Assembly (NCBI RefSeq): GCF_000145275.1
Contig: NC_014393.1
Location: 4,836,001 to 4,900,000, forward strand
Length of the DNA: 64,000 bases
Direction: 5' to 3'
DNA from: Clostridium cellulovorans 743B
GTDB taxonomy: Bacteria > Bacillota > Clostridia > Clostridiales > Clostridiaceae
The notes below the pieces were generated by a model. That model did no database searches. It had not been told where the DNA came from and was given only the letters and a program-made list of their open reading frames with translations. A program made the position numbers and the translations under genes. Shown in pieces: positions 43,328-53,241 of this stretch. Positions within the stretch are counted from its first letter, which is position 1, and each line of letters begins with the position of its first letter.

Positions 43328-44449
43328 ATGAAATTATCATCTTCAAGTTCATTTACTCTAAACTTAATAAGAGTCGTAGCCGCTGAATTAGTTTTAATTG
43401 GCCATGGCTTAAACTTTTTTAACGTACTTGACATATTAAAACCACCACATTTTCCTTATATGCAAAATATTGCTGTAATACTATTTTTTATATTGTCAGG
43501 TTTTCTAATATCCTATTCAATTTTTAATAAAAGCAATAATAAACAATACTTTTTCAAAGACTATTTTATAGAAAGATTTTCAAGAATATACTCAGCATTA
43601 GTTCCATCAATATTTTTAATAATCATAATAGATCTTTTCAATAAATATCTATTTACTGGATACATCCATAACAATTCATTTAATGTAAAAACTTTTATTG
43701 GTAACTTATTTATGCTTCAAAATTACCCAGTTCTAAATGGATTATCTAATATCTTTATTATAGATTTCTTTGGTTCTGGAAGACCACTTTGGACTTTACA
43801 AATAGAATGGTGGCTCTATTTATGGTTTGGATATTTAATAATTGTCTGCTTTTTTAAGAGAACAAAAACAAAAAATAAACTAATACATATTGCATTTATA
43901 ATTCTCTTTAGTCCAATTCCTATTAAAAACATTTTACCAATTCACGGTACTAGTCTGACTTTAGTGTGGCTAATGGGTGTATCAATTTATCTTTTAACTA
44001 ATATAAATTTCATAAAAAATTTAAGCAAATCTCGCTCCCTAATTCTTTTGCTTATCTTTGCCTTTAGTTCATCATTCAGAATAATGTTAACAAAATCAGC
44101 CTATGATACACTTTTTGCAATTTCTATTTCAAGTGCATTATTATTTTTGCTAAACATATGTCAACAAACCACTGTTGAAGTGCCAAATAAATTTAAATCA
44201 ATAGTACAATTTATGGCAAATTACTCATTTACCCTTTACTTAACACATCACTCAATCTTATATTTACTTGCCAACTTGAAGAATAAAATCTCACCATCTG
44301 TACTATTAATTTTTTCATTTATATTCTGTAATCTTTTAGCTGCCTTTTTTGCATCTTTCACTGAAATGCAACACAAGAAATTAGCCAATAAGTTGAAATC
44401 TATTTGTAATCGAGTAGGCAGTAGATCCCATTCAATATATCCTTCTTAA
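43328..44449 (+). CDS. Acyltransferase family 3 membrane protein
   Basis: 373 aa with about ten membrane helices. The N-terminus has the family signature LNLIRVVAAELVLIGHGLNF (catalytic-type His in the first helix), followed by ILFFILSGFLISYSIF and FKDYFIERFSRIYSALVP with the conserved Arg. Such proteins transfer acyl groups, usually acetyl, to exported polysaccharides, lipids or peptidoglycan. No glycan gene is adjacent, so the substrate is open. It starts behind AAGGAG; no clear terminator follows other than the one of the convergent lacI gene. Confidence 0.88.
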   Translation: MKLSSSSSFTLNLIRVVAAELVLIGHGLNFFNVLDILKPPHFPYMQNIAVILFFILSGFLISYSIFNKSNNKQYFFKDYFIERFSRIYSALVPSIFLIIIIDLFNKYLFTGYIHNNSFNVKTFIGNLFMLQNYPVLNGLSNIFIIDFFGSGRPLWTLQIEWWLYLWFGYLIIVCFFKRTKTKNKLIHIAFIILFSPIPIKNILPIHGTSLTLVWLMGVSIYLLTNINFIKNLSKSRSLILLLIFAFSSSFRIMLTKSAYDTLFAISISSALLFLLNICQQTTVEVPNKFKSIVQFMANYSFTLYLTHHSILYLLANLKNKISPSVLLIFSFIFCNLLAAFFASFTEMQHKKLANKLKSICNRVGSRSHSIYPS

Positions 44450-44520
44450 GTAAGACTAGATTTTATTTCAATTATTGTGGAAGTTCATCTACTTTCACAA
44501 TCAAGCTGTGAAATACCAAG

Positions 44521-44553
44521 AAAAGATGATTTCTTATTTAGAAATCATCTTTT
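44521..44553 (-). terminator. Terminator overlapping the 3' end of the lacI-type gene
   Basis: AAAAGATGATTTCT (44521-44534) and AGAAATCATCTTTT (44540-44553) form a 14-bp perfect stem; the right arm lies in the last codons of the regulator. It can act on both strands and also serve the acyltransferase gene. Confidence 0.7.
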
Positions 44554-45566
44554 CCATTTAGCCTTTTAACAGAATCACCAAGTATTATCTTACAACTAAT
44601 TTGCTTAATACCTCGCTTACTCTTTGATTTGCTTAATCTTTTCATCAAAATATCTATTGCCGTTTGAGCCATATTTCTCATATCCATTTCCGCTGTAGTT
44701 AATCTAACACCATTAGCTACAGGAGTAAGATAATTATCAAAACCTACAACAGATACATCCTCAGGAACCTTATAACCAAGTTTCTCTAATTTATTTATCA
44801 AAACATATGCTGTGTTATCACAATTGCAGACAAATGCCGTTGGAAGTGCTGATGTAAGTTCAAATTCCACATTAGCACTGTCATTACTACGGTCACTAAT
44901 ATACCATTGAGTGCATCTATCTATATCAATATCATTTTCTATCAACGCCTTGAGATATCCTAAATACCTATCTTGAATACTACTAGTAGCCTTTTTATTA
45001 CCAACAAATCCAATATCACGATGTCCCATTTCTATAAGATAATCAGTAAGCAAATACATGCTATAGAAATTATCTACTATCACAAAATCTTGATTAATAT
45101 CATTCTCATAAAAATCCATAAAAACTACAGGTACAGGCACAGATTTAATCATATTATAATAGCTTTTTGAAACCTGACCTAATACAATAACACCATCTAC
45201 TTTATTATCATTAATCATCTTAGGCACTGTTACTTGATGCTCATCATCATGTTTTAGTATTTCAAATAATACATAATAGTTTAATTTCATCAATTCATCT
45301 GCAACTTTTTTATATAGTTCCCAATAGAATGATACTCCTACTTCAATAAATCTTTCTGCAATAATGATTCCTACATTATAAGTTTGTCCATCTTTTAATG
45401 TTTTTGAAGATGCATTATACTTGTACCCCAATTCATTTGCTAATTGCTTAATTTTAGATCGTATTTCATCACTTACGCCCTCTTTATCAGCCAAAGCTTT
45501 TGAAACAGTCACTGTACTTACATCTAATTTCTTGGCTATATCGGACATAGTCACTGTTTTTTTCAT
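44538..45566 (-). CDS. LacI-family transcriptional regulator
   Basis: 342 aa. The HTH (residues 5-50) reads VTMSDIAKKLDVSTVTVSKAL with the hinge helix following, and a periplasmic-binding-like effector domain covers 62-335 (VGIIIAERF, DGVIVLGQV, DRYLGYLKAL, VSVVGFDNY). It probably senses a sugar. It lies divergent from the large surface esterase, whose promoter has a TGTAAACG-type half operator, so that gene is its most likely target. Confidence 0.9.
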   Translation of the reverse strand: MKKTVTMSDIAKKLDVSTVTVSKALADKEGVSDEIRSKIKQLANELGYKYNASSKTLKDGQTYNVGIIIAERFIEVGVSFYWELYKKVADELMKLNYYVLFEILKHDDEHQVTVPKMINDNKVDGVIVLGQVSKSYYNMIKSVPVPVVFMDFYENDINQDFVIVDNFYSMYLLTDYLIEMGHRDIGFVGNKKATSSIQDRYLGYLKALIENDIDIDRCTQWYISDRSNDSANVEFELTSALPTAFVCNCDNTAYVLINKLEKLGYKVPEDVSVVGFDNYLTPVANGVRLTTAEMDMRNMAQTAIDILMKRLSKSKSKRGIKQISCKIILGDSVKRLNGKDDF

Positions 45567-46006
45567 TCTAATCCTCCAACAAAGTAAGTATCAACCTATA
45601 ATTTAATCCTTAGATTTATATTTTAATAGTAATATATTCAGCTGAAAAGTCAATCAATTTAAGTCATAGATAACAATTTATGAATTTCCCTTTTCTCAAA
45701 TTTTATTTAAATTTTTTATAGTTAGGTCAATTTAAAAGACTTTTAAGTAAACATAAGCTACTTTTAGTTAAATAAACTTAATTACCTCCTATTAAAATAC
45801 CTAAGTTTATTATCTCTTCTTTTTTATCTATTCCATAGAATCTTATAACTAAAAGCGATATATCTACAAAAAGTTTTCAACTATTAGAGGTTTATAGTCA
45901 ATTAAAAGCTTTCAAACCACCTATTACCTTCAAATAAATCATTAAATTAAACTGCGACACTATATGTGTCATTTTACTTAAATGGTTTTATACAAAACAT
46001 AATAAC
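45567..46006. other. Intergenic region between lacI-type gene and esterase promoter
   Basis: About 440 bp, extremely AT-rich. On the minus strand a TTGACT box near 45645 could belong to the regulator promoter. I see no ORF, tRNA or riboswitch. Confidence 0.4.
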
Positions 46007-46048
46007 TGTAAACGTATAATTGACATTTTATTCTATTAAATGTATACT
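46007..46048 (+). promoter_or_regulatory. Promoter with LacI/CcpA-like operator upstream of the esterase
   Basis: TTGACA (46020-46025), a 17-bp spacer and TATACT (46043-46048). Directly upstream and touching the -35 is TGTAAACGTATA (46007-46018), which resembles a LacI-family or catabolite-responsive half palindrome around CG. The predicted leader is about 355 nt, unusually long. Confidence 0.6.
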
Positions 46049-46357
46049 TAAAATTAGAGTAAAAAAAGTATTTTTTAAGTTAATATAGTCAAAATATATA
46101 ATATTATGAAGAAGTTTTACCTAATACTTTTTATTCGAATCTTAGTTATCACTTATGTTTTTATTTTATCTACAAATTTCCTTAAAGAATAAAAAAAGCA
46201 TTAGGCTAAAACAGATAACTATACCCCAATAATCTGATGTTTCCCTCATCTGACGACTTTTGATATAAACTTTCTAAAACAACACCTTAGTCTAGCTTTT
46301 CAATTAGGTTGCAGTTGAGGAAAATATATAAACTTATCTGATTTAAAATCAAATCAC

Positions 46358-46379
46358 TGCTTACAATGTTCTGTAAGCA
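46358..46379 (+). other. Leader hairpin before the esterase ribosome binding site
   Basis: TGCTTACA (46358-46365) and TGTAAGCA (46372-46379) form an 8-bp stem with loop ATGTTC about 15 nt before AAGGAGG. It lacks a T tract, so it is not a terminator; an mRNA-stabilising or regulatory role is possible. Confidence 0.45.
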
Positions 46380-46407
46380 ACTAAATTTTTATTAAGGAGG
46401 ACAAGCT

Positions 46408-49400
46408 ATGCTAAAAAGACTAAACATGAAAAAATTTGCTTCTTTGCTTATGGCTGCATCTCTTGTTACATCGTTGGTTTCATCACCAGCTGTAAAAACC
46501 TATGCCGCTGAAAGCGAAAAAACATTGTACACTTTTGAAGACAATACAACTATGGGTTGGGATGTTTTAAATACAGTTGCTAATGGAGGTGCTTTTGATA
46601 GTTCTGCTAGCGCACCAGTAGAATACAGTCAGGATTTAAAACAAGATGGTAATAGCGGAGCATTAAAAATTAATGCTAATTTTACAGGCAAGACTTGGGA
46701 TGACGCAAGTGTTATAGTAAACCTAGGTTCATCTGCAAAGGACTTTTCATCTTACGATACCCTTGACTATGATTTATTTGTCCAAAGTGATTTTACAAGC
46801 AAACTAACAGTTGCTACAGCAGGTATGGATTCAAGTTGGGCATGGAAGGACGATTTATTCGTTGCTAATTATGGGGGAATTGATGTTACTACTGGCGAAA
46901 AAATAACTATAAATGGAAATGATTACAACAAAATACATATAACTCGTTCAAAAACTTCTACTTTGGATAGTTTAACAGATAAAACCTTCTATCGTTTTAT
47001 AATTAAAATAGCAGCTGTTAATACAACATACTGTGGTCCAATATATTTAGATAATATAGCACTATCTAAAGGTGGATATATACCAGGGAATACTCCTTCA
47101 AAAACAGGAAAAGATGATATTACTGTTGAAGCTGAAAATGGAGTACTAACAGGATTAACCGTTACTCCAGATAGTGGTGCTTCAGGTGGAGCTTATGTTA
47201 ATGGTCTTGATAGCGGTACAGATAGAATGGATTTAACTGCTGATATACAAGTTAGTGGTTCATATCTAATAATAATGAAATACAAAACTTATGGTGGTGC
47301 TAAAATTAATCCTGTATACCTTAATGGCGCACTACTAAAAGATTGTTCTTTTCCAGAAGCTCAGAGTGAATGGAAAAATGTTATATTAAGTCCTCAATAT
47401 CTTTCTGCTGGAAAAAATGTCTTCTCACTTGGCAACAGTTGGGGTTGGATAGCTGTTGATAATGTTCGCTTTGTAGGTGGCGATGGAAAACAAGTTGGAC
47501 AAGTAAGTTTATCATCTGATACTACAAGTTCTCAAGCTTACGATATACCTGTTACCTTTACTGCAATAGCAGATGATGCAGCACAATATAGATTCCTATC
47601 AAGAAAAGTTGGCGGTGATTGGCAAGAAATAAGTCCATATTCCAACAAGTTATCTTGTATATGGGTTCCAGGAGCTGCTGGTGATTATGAAGTAAAAGTT
47701 ACTGCTCGTGGTACAGCTACAACTGTTGATCAACAAGCTGAACAAATAATTAAGTACACTGCCCTACCAGCATATGAAAACAAACCTTTAGTTAATCAAG
47801 TCTTTGGTAGCGGTATGGTTCTTCAAAGAGACATAGAAAATGCTCTATGGGGTTGGGATAAACCTAATACAAATATAACAGTAAAAGTAGGTACAAAAAC
47901 CTTCACTGGAATTACAGATTCTGAAGGAAAATGGAAGATAAGCATAGGAACATATCCAGCAGGAGGTCCTTATGACATATCTGTTTCAGACGGAACTACT
48001 ACTACAAATATGACTGACGTTCTTTTTGGTGATGTATGGCTATGTTCTGGTCAATCTAACATGGCATTCCAACTAACTGGAACCTTAGATTCTGAAAATG
48101 AAATAAAAAATTCAGACTATCCAAATATTCGTTACTATACAGTACCTGTGAAAACAAGCTATGTGCCTCTTTCAAACATTGATAATGCACAAGGCTGGAA
48201 GGTTTGTTCACCTAGTACAAGTGGCAACTTATCAGCAGTTGCATATTTCTTCGCTAGAAAATTAACTACTGATCTAAATGTTCCAATTGGAGTAGTTTTT
48301 GCTGCTGAAGGAGGAACTAGAGCAGAACAATGGACTAGCTACGAAAGTTTACAAAACATCCCTGAATATGTTGCTGCTTCAAATGCAATCAAATCATGTT
48401 CTACTGAAATTGATGCAACATCTTCCCCAAATGTTCTTTATAATGGAATGATTGCACCAGTTGCTCCATATGGATTAAAAGGTGTACTTTGGTATCAAGG
48501 AGAAAGTAACTGGGGAGATGCAAGCTATGAAAGATTATTACCTAATCTTATTGCTGATTGGCGTAAAAACTTTAATGTAAAAGACCTTCCATTTATCCTT
48601 GTTCAACTACCAGGTTTTGCTGATCTTCAATCTGAAACAAATGCTGTTCAACCAGGAAATGGATTAGCAGAAATTCGTGATGCTCAACTAAAAACTACGC
48701 TAAATGATGAAAATGTTGGTTTAGCTGTTATCACAGATATTGGAGATCCAAATAACTTACATCCAACTAATAAACAAGATGTTGGATTCAGAACAGCCTT
48801 AAGTGCTGAAAAGAAAGTTTACGGCAAAGATATTGTTTATTCTGGGCCTATCTATAAATCAATGTCTATAGAAGGAACTTCTATAAAGATAAACTTCGAC
48901 TCAATAGGCAGTGGCTTAATGGTTGGTTCAAAAGAAGGATTAAACCCTGTTCAAGAAGTTAAAGATGGTAAATTAACAGGCTTTGCTATTGCAGGATCTG
49001 ATAATGTCTTCTATTTAGCCGATGCTGTAATTAGTGGTGATTCCGTTATAGTTTCATCAAGTAAAGTACCAGATCCTAAGGTAGTAAGATTTGGATGGGC
49101 TAACTCACCAGTTACTAACCTTTATAACAAAGAAGGTCTACCAGCTTCTCCATTTGGAACAGATATGACTTATACAAGAGTAGCTGAACTTACTTCAATT
49201 GATAATATAACTAAAACAGTTAATGTAGGACAACCTTATAGTTTACCATCAACAGTTACTGCAAAATATAGCGACGGTACTACAAAAGCTGTTGCAGTTA
49301 CTTGGACTCCAGCCTCAGTAGACACTAGTAAAGCAGGAATTTATACATTTAAAGGAACTGTTAAAGGCTACGATAAAGAAGTTTCCTTAACCCTTACAGT

Positions 49401-50115
49401 GTTGGGAAGTCTTGGATTAGTTATTGAATTAGACAATGATATCAATAAAATACTACAAAGTTTAAATGATTCAAATATAATCTGTATCCACATTAATGCA
49501 AAGAATAACCCTGTTGTATCAAAGGACGTATTCAATGCACTTAAAGGCAAGAAAAAGATTGTTACCATATTCGCTGACAATGTAACATGGGAATTTAATG
49601 GCGAAGGAATTGATATTTCCGTTGCTAACGATATTGATTTTTCATTAAAATCTGTAAGTAGTGCTTTACAAGCTAAAGAACTTGCAAAGGCTAAAGCTAT
49701 TTTAGGAAATGATCTATCAATAGTACCATTTTCATTTAACCATGATGGTCCTCTTCCAAGCAACGCTAGAACCTCTGTATTTGTAGGTAAAAACCTTGCA
49801 GGCAAAACAGTTAATGTCTACAGATATTTTGAAGATAAAGACTCTTGCGAATATATTGCAGACTCAGTTGTAGATGCAAATGGCTATATAACCATAAATC
49901 TAAACCACTGCAGTGATTACTTTGCAGTTGAAAAAACATCTGCTACAATAGTTCCTAAAACTGATGCAGCAGAGCAACCTAAAACTGATGCTATAAATCT
50001 ACCTCAAACTGGATCCGCAATAGATACATCAGTATTAATGACTTTAGGAGTACTTCTATTTATAACTGGAGCAGCCTTCTTTGTACTTTCAAGAAGAAAG
50101 CAAAATTCTAAATAG
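46408..50115 (+). CDS. Cell-wall-anchored SGNH esterase (sialate O-acetylesterase-like) with CBMs
   Basis: 1235 aa, LPXTG surface protein. The order is: signal peptide (1-33, ending KTYA); an N-terminal beta-sandwich carbohydrate-binding domain (about 38-220, CBM27-like in look); a CBM35/CBM6-like domain (236-357, VEAENGVLTG to WIAVDNVRF); an Ig-like segment (365-455); a SASA/SGNH esterase (about 460-925) with nucleophile Ser550 in SGQSNM, the block LWYQGESNWGD and Asp780/His785 in DPNNLHP; a bacterial Ig-like domain (930-1000); an uncharacterised clostridial domain (1000-1180); and the sorting signal LPQTG, hydrophobic helix and RRK tail. It should deacetylate plant or mucin glycans at the cell surface. 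The mannan or xylan preference is a guess from the CBMs. Confidence 0.9.
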   Translation: MLKRLNMKKFASLLMAASLVTSLVSSPAVKTYAAESEKTLYTFEDNTTMGWDVLNTVANGGAFDSSASAPVEYSQDLKQDGNSGALKINANFTGKTWDDASVIVNLGSSAKDFSSYDTLDYDLFVQSDFTSKLTVATAGMDSSWAWKDDLFVANYGGIDVTTGEKITINGNDYNKIHITRSKTSTLDSLTDKTFYRFIIKIAAVNTTYCGPIYLDNIALSKGGYIPGNTPSKTGKDDITVEAENGVLTGLTVTPDSGASGGAYVNGLDSGTDRMDLTADIQVSGSYLIIMKYKTYGGAKINPVYLNGALLKDCSFPEAQSEWKNVILSPQYLSAGKNVFSLGNSWGWIAVDNVRFVGGDGKQVGQVSLSSDTTSSQAYDIPVTFTAIADDAAQYRFLSRKVGGDWQEISPYSNKLSCIWVPGAAGDYEVKVTARGTATTVDQQAEQIIKYTALPAYENKPLVNQVFGSGMVLQRDIENALWGWDKPNTNITVKVGTKTFTGITDSEGKWKISIGTYPAGGPYDISVSDGTTTTNMTDVLFGDVWLCSGQSNMAFQLTGTLDSENEIKNSDYPNIRYYTVPVKTSYVPLSNIDNAQGWKVCSPSTSGNLSAVAYFFARKLTTDLNVPIGVVFAAEGGTRAEQWTSYESLQNIPEYVAASNAIKSCSTEIDATSSPNVLYNGMIAPVAPYGLKGVLWYQGESNWGDASYERLLPNLIADWRKNFNVKDLPFILVQLPGFADLQSETNAVQPGNGLAEIRDAQLKTTLNDENVGLAVITDIGDPNNLHPTNKQDVGFRTALSAEKKVYGKDIVYSGPIYKSMSIEGTSIKINFDSIGSGLMVGSKEGLNPVQEVKDGKLTGFAIAGSDNVFYLADAVISGDSVIVSSSKVPDPKVVRFGWANSPVTNLYNKEGLPASPFGTDMTYTRVAELTSIDNITKTVNVGQPYSLPSTVTAKYSDGTTKAVAVTWTPASVDTSKAGIYTFKGTVKGYDKEVSLTLTVLGSLGLVIELDNDINKILQSLNDSNIICIHINAKNNPVVSKDVFNALKGKKKIVTIFADNVTWEFNGEGIDISVANDIDFSLKSVSSALQAKELAKAKAILGNDLSIVPFSFNHDGPLPSNARTSVFVGKNLAGKTVNVYRYFEDKDSCEYIADSVVDANGYITINLNHCSDYFAVEKTSATIVPKTDAAEQPKTDAINLPQTGSAIDTSVLMTLGVLLFITGAAFFVLSRRKQNSK

Positions 50116-50182
50116 AATCTTCATAGATTATTATAAGTAACTGGCTTGTTGCCACTTACTTACACCTTATAAACATAAATTT

Positions 50183-50211
50183 GCCAGAGGACTTCTCCTC
50201 TGGCCTTTTTT
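50183..50211 (+). terminator. Terminator of the esterase gene
   Basis: GCCAGAGGA (50183-50191) and TCCTCTGGC (50196-50204) form a 9-bp perfect stem followed by CTTTTTTATT. Confidence 0.85.
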
Positions 50212-50258
50212 ATTCTATTAATAACGTTACAAAGTATCTAAATAAACAATTTGTAATA

Positions 50259-51620
50259 TTATTTTTCTGTAAACTTATTTATATTAATTACCTTACCTAT
50301 GGTATTTCTTTTAAACACAGGATATCCAAATTCATTCTTATCTTCTGTACAAGTTATAAACACAACCTCTGATTCAGCTTCTATGACTTCTGTAACACGG
50401 TGAGCAAGAAGTTCTCCTCTTTGATTGATAAATATTACTATATCATCCTTTTCCGCTTCTGTAGAAAGTTCCACCTGAATCTCATCCTTTTTCTCTAAGG
50501 TAGGTTTCATATAATTATCTTCTATCGTCATATATATTTTATTACTCTTAAAATCCATAAACCTGTCCTTATCTATGGAAATTTCCTTTGAGATATGATT
50601 TGCTGCATTTGAAATTTTTATTTTTTCATGATGAAAATCACCAAATCCTTTAGTTCCACCAACACATAAACCTTCTACGCAGATAGCAGTTGTATAAAGC
50701 TTTGAACCAAGAAAAAGCATAGTATCGGTACTTTCAAGAATTATACCTTCAGCAATCCAGCTTCCGTCTTCATTAACTCTCTTAAACAACTCATTCTTAG
50801 CAGCTTGTACCTCCTCTTCGTAACCTAGTGGCGTTGAAGATAACAGCAACCCTATCTCATAAGATTTTAATTCTTGTAATCGCGTATATCCCTCATTTAT
50901 TATGCGTTTTATCACAGTTTCCCCTTGATTATTGAGAACCTGGAATTCCCTTTGTATTTTACATAACCAATAAACCAGCATAAAAGGTGAGTTGAATCTT
51001 TGCCCATTATGGATTCTTCTATGATACACTGGATTTTTTACTAAATTATATTTTAAAATTTCAACATTGGATAAGTCCAAAATCACATTAAATAACTTTT
51101 CCTTTATAGCATCATTGATTTCCACAGCTTCTTCCAACGAAACTTTGGCTTCCCTATTTAAAATATCATAAATACTTTGCAACATTACTACATTATCTAC
51201 TTGAACATCTAATTGTTCTTCTACTAAAACCTGTCCTTGTGTTTCTTTATAATAAGAAAAACCTGCTGATATAGTATTATAAATTTTACTTATAAGCTCT
51301 ACGTTCGTTAGCTCTTCATCAGAAATTCTGGTAGCTGCAATCTCTTCACAAACAAAAGTTTGCTCACTGCTTATAAAATCCTCAAGTTCATTTCCCAACT
51401 GATCAACAAAAGGTATCTTTTCAGCTCTAAGATTTTTCAAAATCCTAAATATATCAAGAGCAACATATTTAGAAAAACCTTTTATATTTTCAACAACTTC
51501 AAACTCATTGGTTTCTTCGTTATATTTTAAATATTTACATTGTTCAAGACTATTTGATTCTAGATATGTTCTTATAAATAAAGCTACTTTTTTTAAAAAA
51601 ATTGTGTTCTCATCCTTCAT
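50259..51620 (-). CDS. Helical-repeat protein fused to a catalytically dead signal-peptidase-like domain
   Basis: 453 aa from the ATG preceded by GGTGG; an ATG seven codons upstream is an alternative. The N-terminal ~350 residues are alpha-helical. The section VNEDGSWIAEGIILESTDTM and GSKLYTTAICVEGL resembles one repeat of an alpha/alpha toroid. The last ~90 residues follow the S26/SipW or S24 peptidase fold: NYMKPTLEKKDEIQV, then DDIVIFINQRGELLAHRVTEV. The residue in the place of the catalytic serine of the SMxPT motif is tyrosine, so peptidase activity is unlikely although the HRV histidine remains. No signal peptide. I do not recognise the full architecture or its function. Confidence 0.7.
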   Translation of the reverse strand: MKDENTIFLKKVALFIRTYLESNSLEQCKYLKYNEETNEFEVVENIKGFSKYVALDIFRILKNLRAEKIPFVDQLGNELEDFISSEQTFVCEEIAATRISDEELTNVELISKIYNTISAGFSYYKETQGQVLVEEQLDVQVDNVVMLQSIYDILNREAKVSLEEAVEINDAIKEKLFNVILDLSNVEILKYNLVKNPVYHRRIHNGQRFNSPFMLVYWLCKIQREFQVLNNQGETVIKRIINEGYTRLQELKSYEIGLLLSSTPLGYEEEVQAAKNELFKRVNEDGSWIAEGIILESTDTMLFLGSKLYTTAICVEGLCVGGTKGFGDFHHEKIKISNAANHISKEISIDKDRFMDFKSNKIYMTIEDNYMKPTLEKKDEIQVELSTEAEKDDIVIFINQRGELLAHRVTEVIEAESEVVFITCTEDKNEFGYPVFKRNTIGKVININKFTEK

Positions 51621-51641
51621 GTTTGTCCACCATTCTCTCAT

Positions 51642-52025
51642 AACTTCTTTTGCATAAGCAATCTATTCAAATTCATTACATAAGTTTTAAATAGGTATAT
51701 TCCATGAATTTTCTTATATATATAACCACAGGTAAAGTTTAAGTTATTCATTAAATAAATCGATGTATATCTTTGAAATACATCTAAAAGGTTTCTTGAA
51801 TAATTTAGTTTCTGGTCGTGGTTATCTATATATGTGAAACCTATGAAAAACCTAATTTAAATTTATGTATCATACCTGTATCATACTACACTTTATATAA
51901 ATGTCTCAATGGAAATTAATTGAACAAGAAAGATTTTACTGTTACCTTCCAAAGGCATATAATATTACATAGAGTTAATGAAAGTTTCAGTGTAGAAATC
52001 TTTAATCTACTATTTACAAAGTTCG
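51642..52025. other. AT-rich intergenic region, nothing recognised
   Basis: About 380 bp between divergent genes, without ORFs, terminators or recognisable operators; the promoter of the preceding minus-strand gene should lie at its left edge. Confidence 0.4.
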
Positions 52026-52107
52026 ATTATTGAAATTTCGTCAAAATGCTATAGAAATATTGAAAAATCAATATAGCCTATGAAGCTTCTTCACTGAAAT
52101 TTATATA
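52026..52107 (+). repeat. 82-nt dispersed structured repeat, copy B
   Basis: Ungapped match to 16245-16326 at 66 of 82 positions. The central hairpin ATATTGA-AAAA-TCAATAT is fully conserved, and in the outer stem one T-A pair of copy A is G-C here. It lies in the leader region about 70 bp upstream of the AraC-type gene. Confidence 0.6.
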
Positions 52108-52173
52108 CAAGCATATTGAAAATATTTACAAACCTATTTTTTATAAAAAAGACGTTATACCAGGAGTAGTTAC

Positions 52174-53058
52174 ATGATAGATAAGAAAACTTTAAAAAAT
52201 ATTCAGAAACTCGTAGGGAACATAACAGCAGAAAATCTTAAATATGTTGATTACTACATAAGTGATGATTTTGGTTTATTCATTCCCACTGTGGGATTTT
52301 GCGAATATGCTATAACAGCTCAGCATACTCATCCTACTTATTCCTTTGTGCTTTTATTTTCTCCAGAGGATAACTTTACACCAGTTTCTATAGAAATATT
52401 GGACAGTCATTATTTAATGACCGCAATGGCTCCATATATATGTCACGAGGAAAAAGAAACAGATTCATTTACTCGTTACATTGCGATCCTCATATCTGCT
52501 GAAACTTATGAAAAACTTTATAAGTCCTATAAGGATAAAAATCCTGAAAAATATTTTTGGAAACAATTTTTAGTTAGTGAAGATATTATGCTTTACATAA
52601 AAAAATTCATGAGTGAATATGAAAATAAACAACCTGGTTTCAAAGATGTACTTAAAAATCTAGCATCACTGATTACTCATCAAATAATTAGAAGCATCCT
52701 TGGAATAGATTCTTTAAAAGACTTTTATATAGAAGAATTTGAAATAGAAAAAGTTATTGCTTATATGCATCAAAACTTTGGGAAAAAGCTTACCATAGCA
52801 AATTTAGCACTGGTAGCCAATATGTCGGAATCTCACTTTATCCGTACTTTTAAACAGGAAACAAAACTTGCACCAATTGAATATTTGATTAACCTTCGTA
52901 TCAATAAAGCTAAAAAATTATTAAGGAGCAAGTCAAAAACAGTCACTGAAATCGCTCTCCAATGCGGTTTTAATAGTTCCTCACATTTTTCTTCTTGCTT
53001 CACAAAACAACTAGATTGTACTCCTTCAGAATATCAGAATATGTTTCAAAATAGTTGA
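52174..53058 (+). CDS. AraC-family transcriptional regulator
   Basis: 294 aa. An N-terminal cupin-like sensing domain (about 20-110; EYAITAQHTHPTYSFVLLFSP) is followed by a C-terminal double HTH of the AraC/XylS type (about 190-290) with KLTIANLALVANMSESHFIRTFKQET and VTEIALQCGFNSSSHFSSCF. The start follows CAGGAG. It is followed by a pyridoxamine-oxidase-like gene in the same direction 184 bp downstream, a likely regulatory target. Effector unknown. Confidence 0.9.
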   Translation: MIDKKTLKNIQKLVGNITAENLKYVDYYISDDFGLFIPTVGFCEYAITAQHTHPTYSFVLLFSPEDNFTPVSIEILDSHYLMTAMAPYICHEEKETDSFTRYIAILISAETYEKLYKSYKDKNPEKYFWKQFLVSEDIMLYIKKFMSEYENKQPGFKDVLKNLASLITHQIIRSILGIDSLKDFYIEEFEIEKVIAYMHQNFGKKLTIANLALVANMSESHFIRTFKQETKLAPIEYLINLRINKAKKLLRSKSKTVTEIALQCGFNSSSHFSSCFTKQLDCTPSEYQNMFQNS

Positions 53059-53241
53059 TTGTATTTTGAAACATATTGAGAATATTTTGAAAGAAAAGCT
53101 TATTCTTTTACTGTATATTTTAGTATATAAATCTTATTAAATATCTATGGTCATTAAGAATAAACTACTACAATATGATTAAATAAAGCTATTTATTTAG
53201 AGTACTTGTTTACTAAGATATATGAGTAAGGAGATATTATA

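Noticed and set aside
45567..46407. Known metabolite riboswitch in the long esterase leader
   Set aside because: None of the conserved cores I know (cobalamin, TPP, SAM, glycine, c-di-GMP, guanidine) can be seen.
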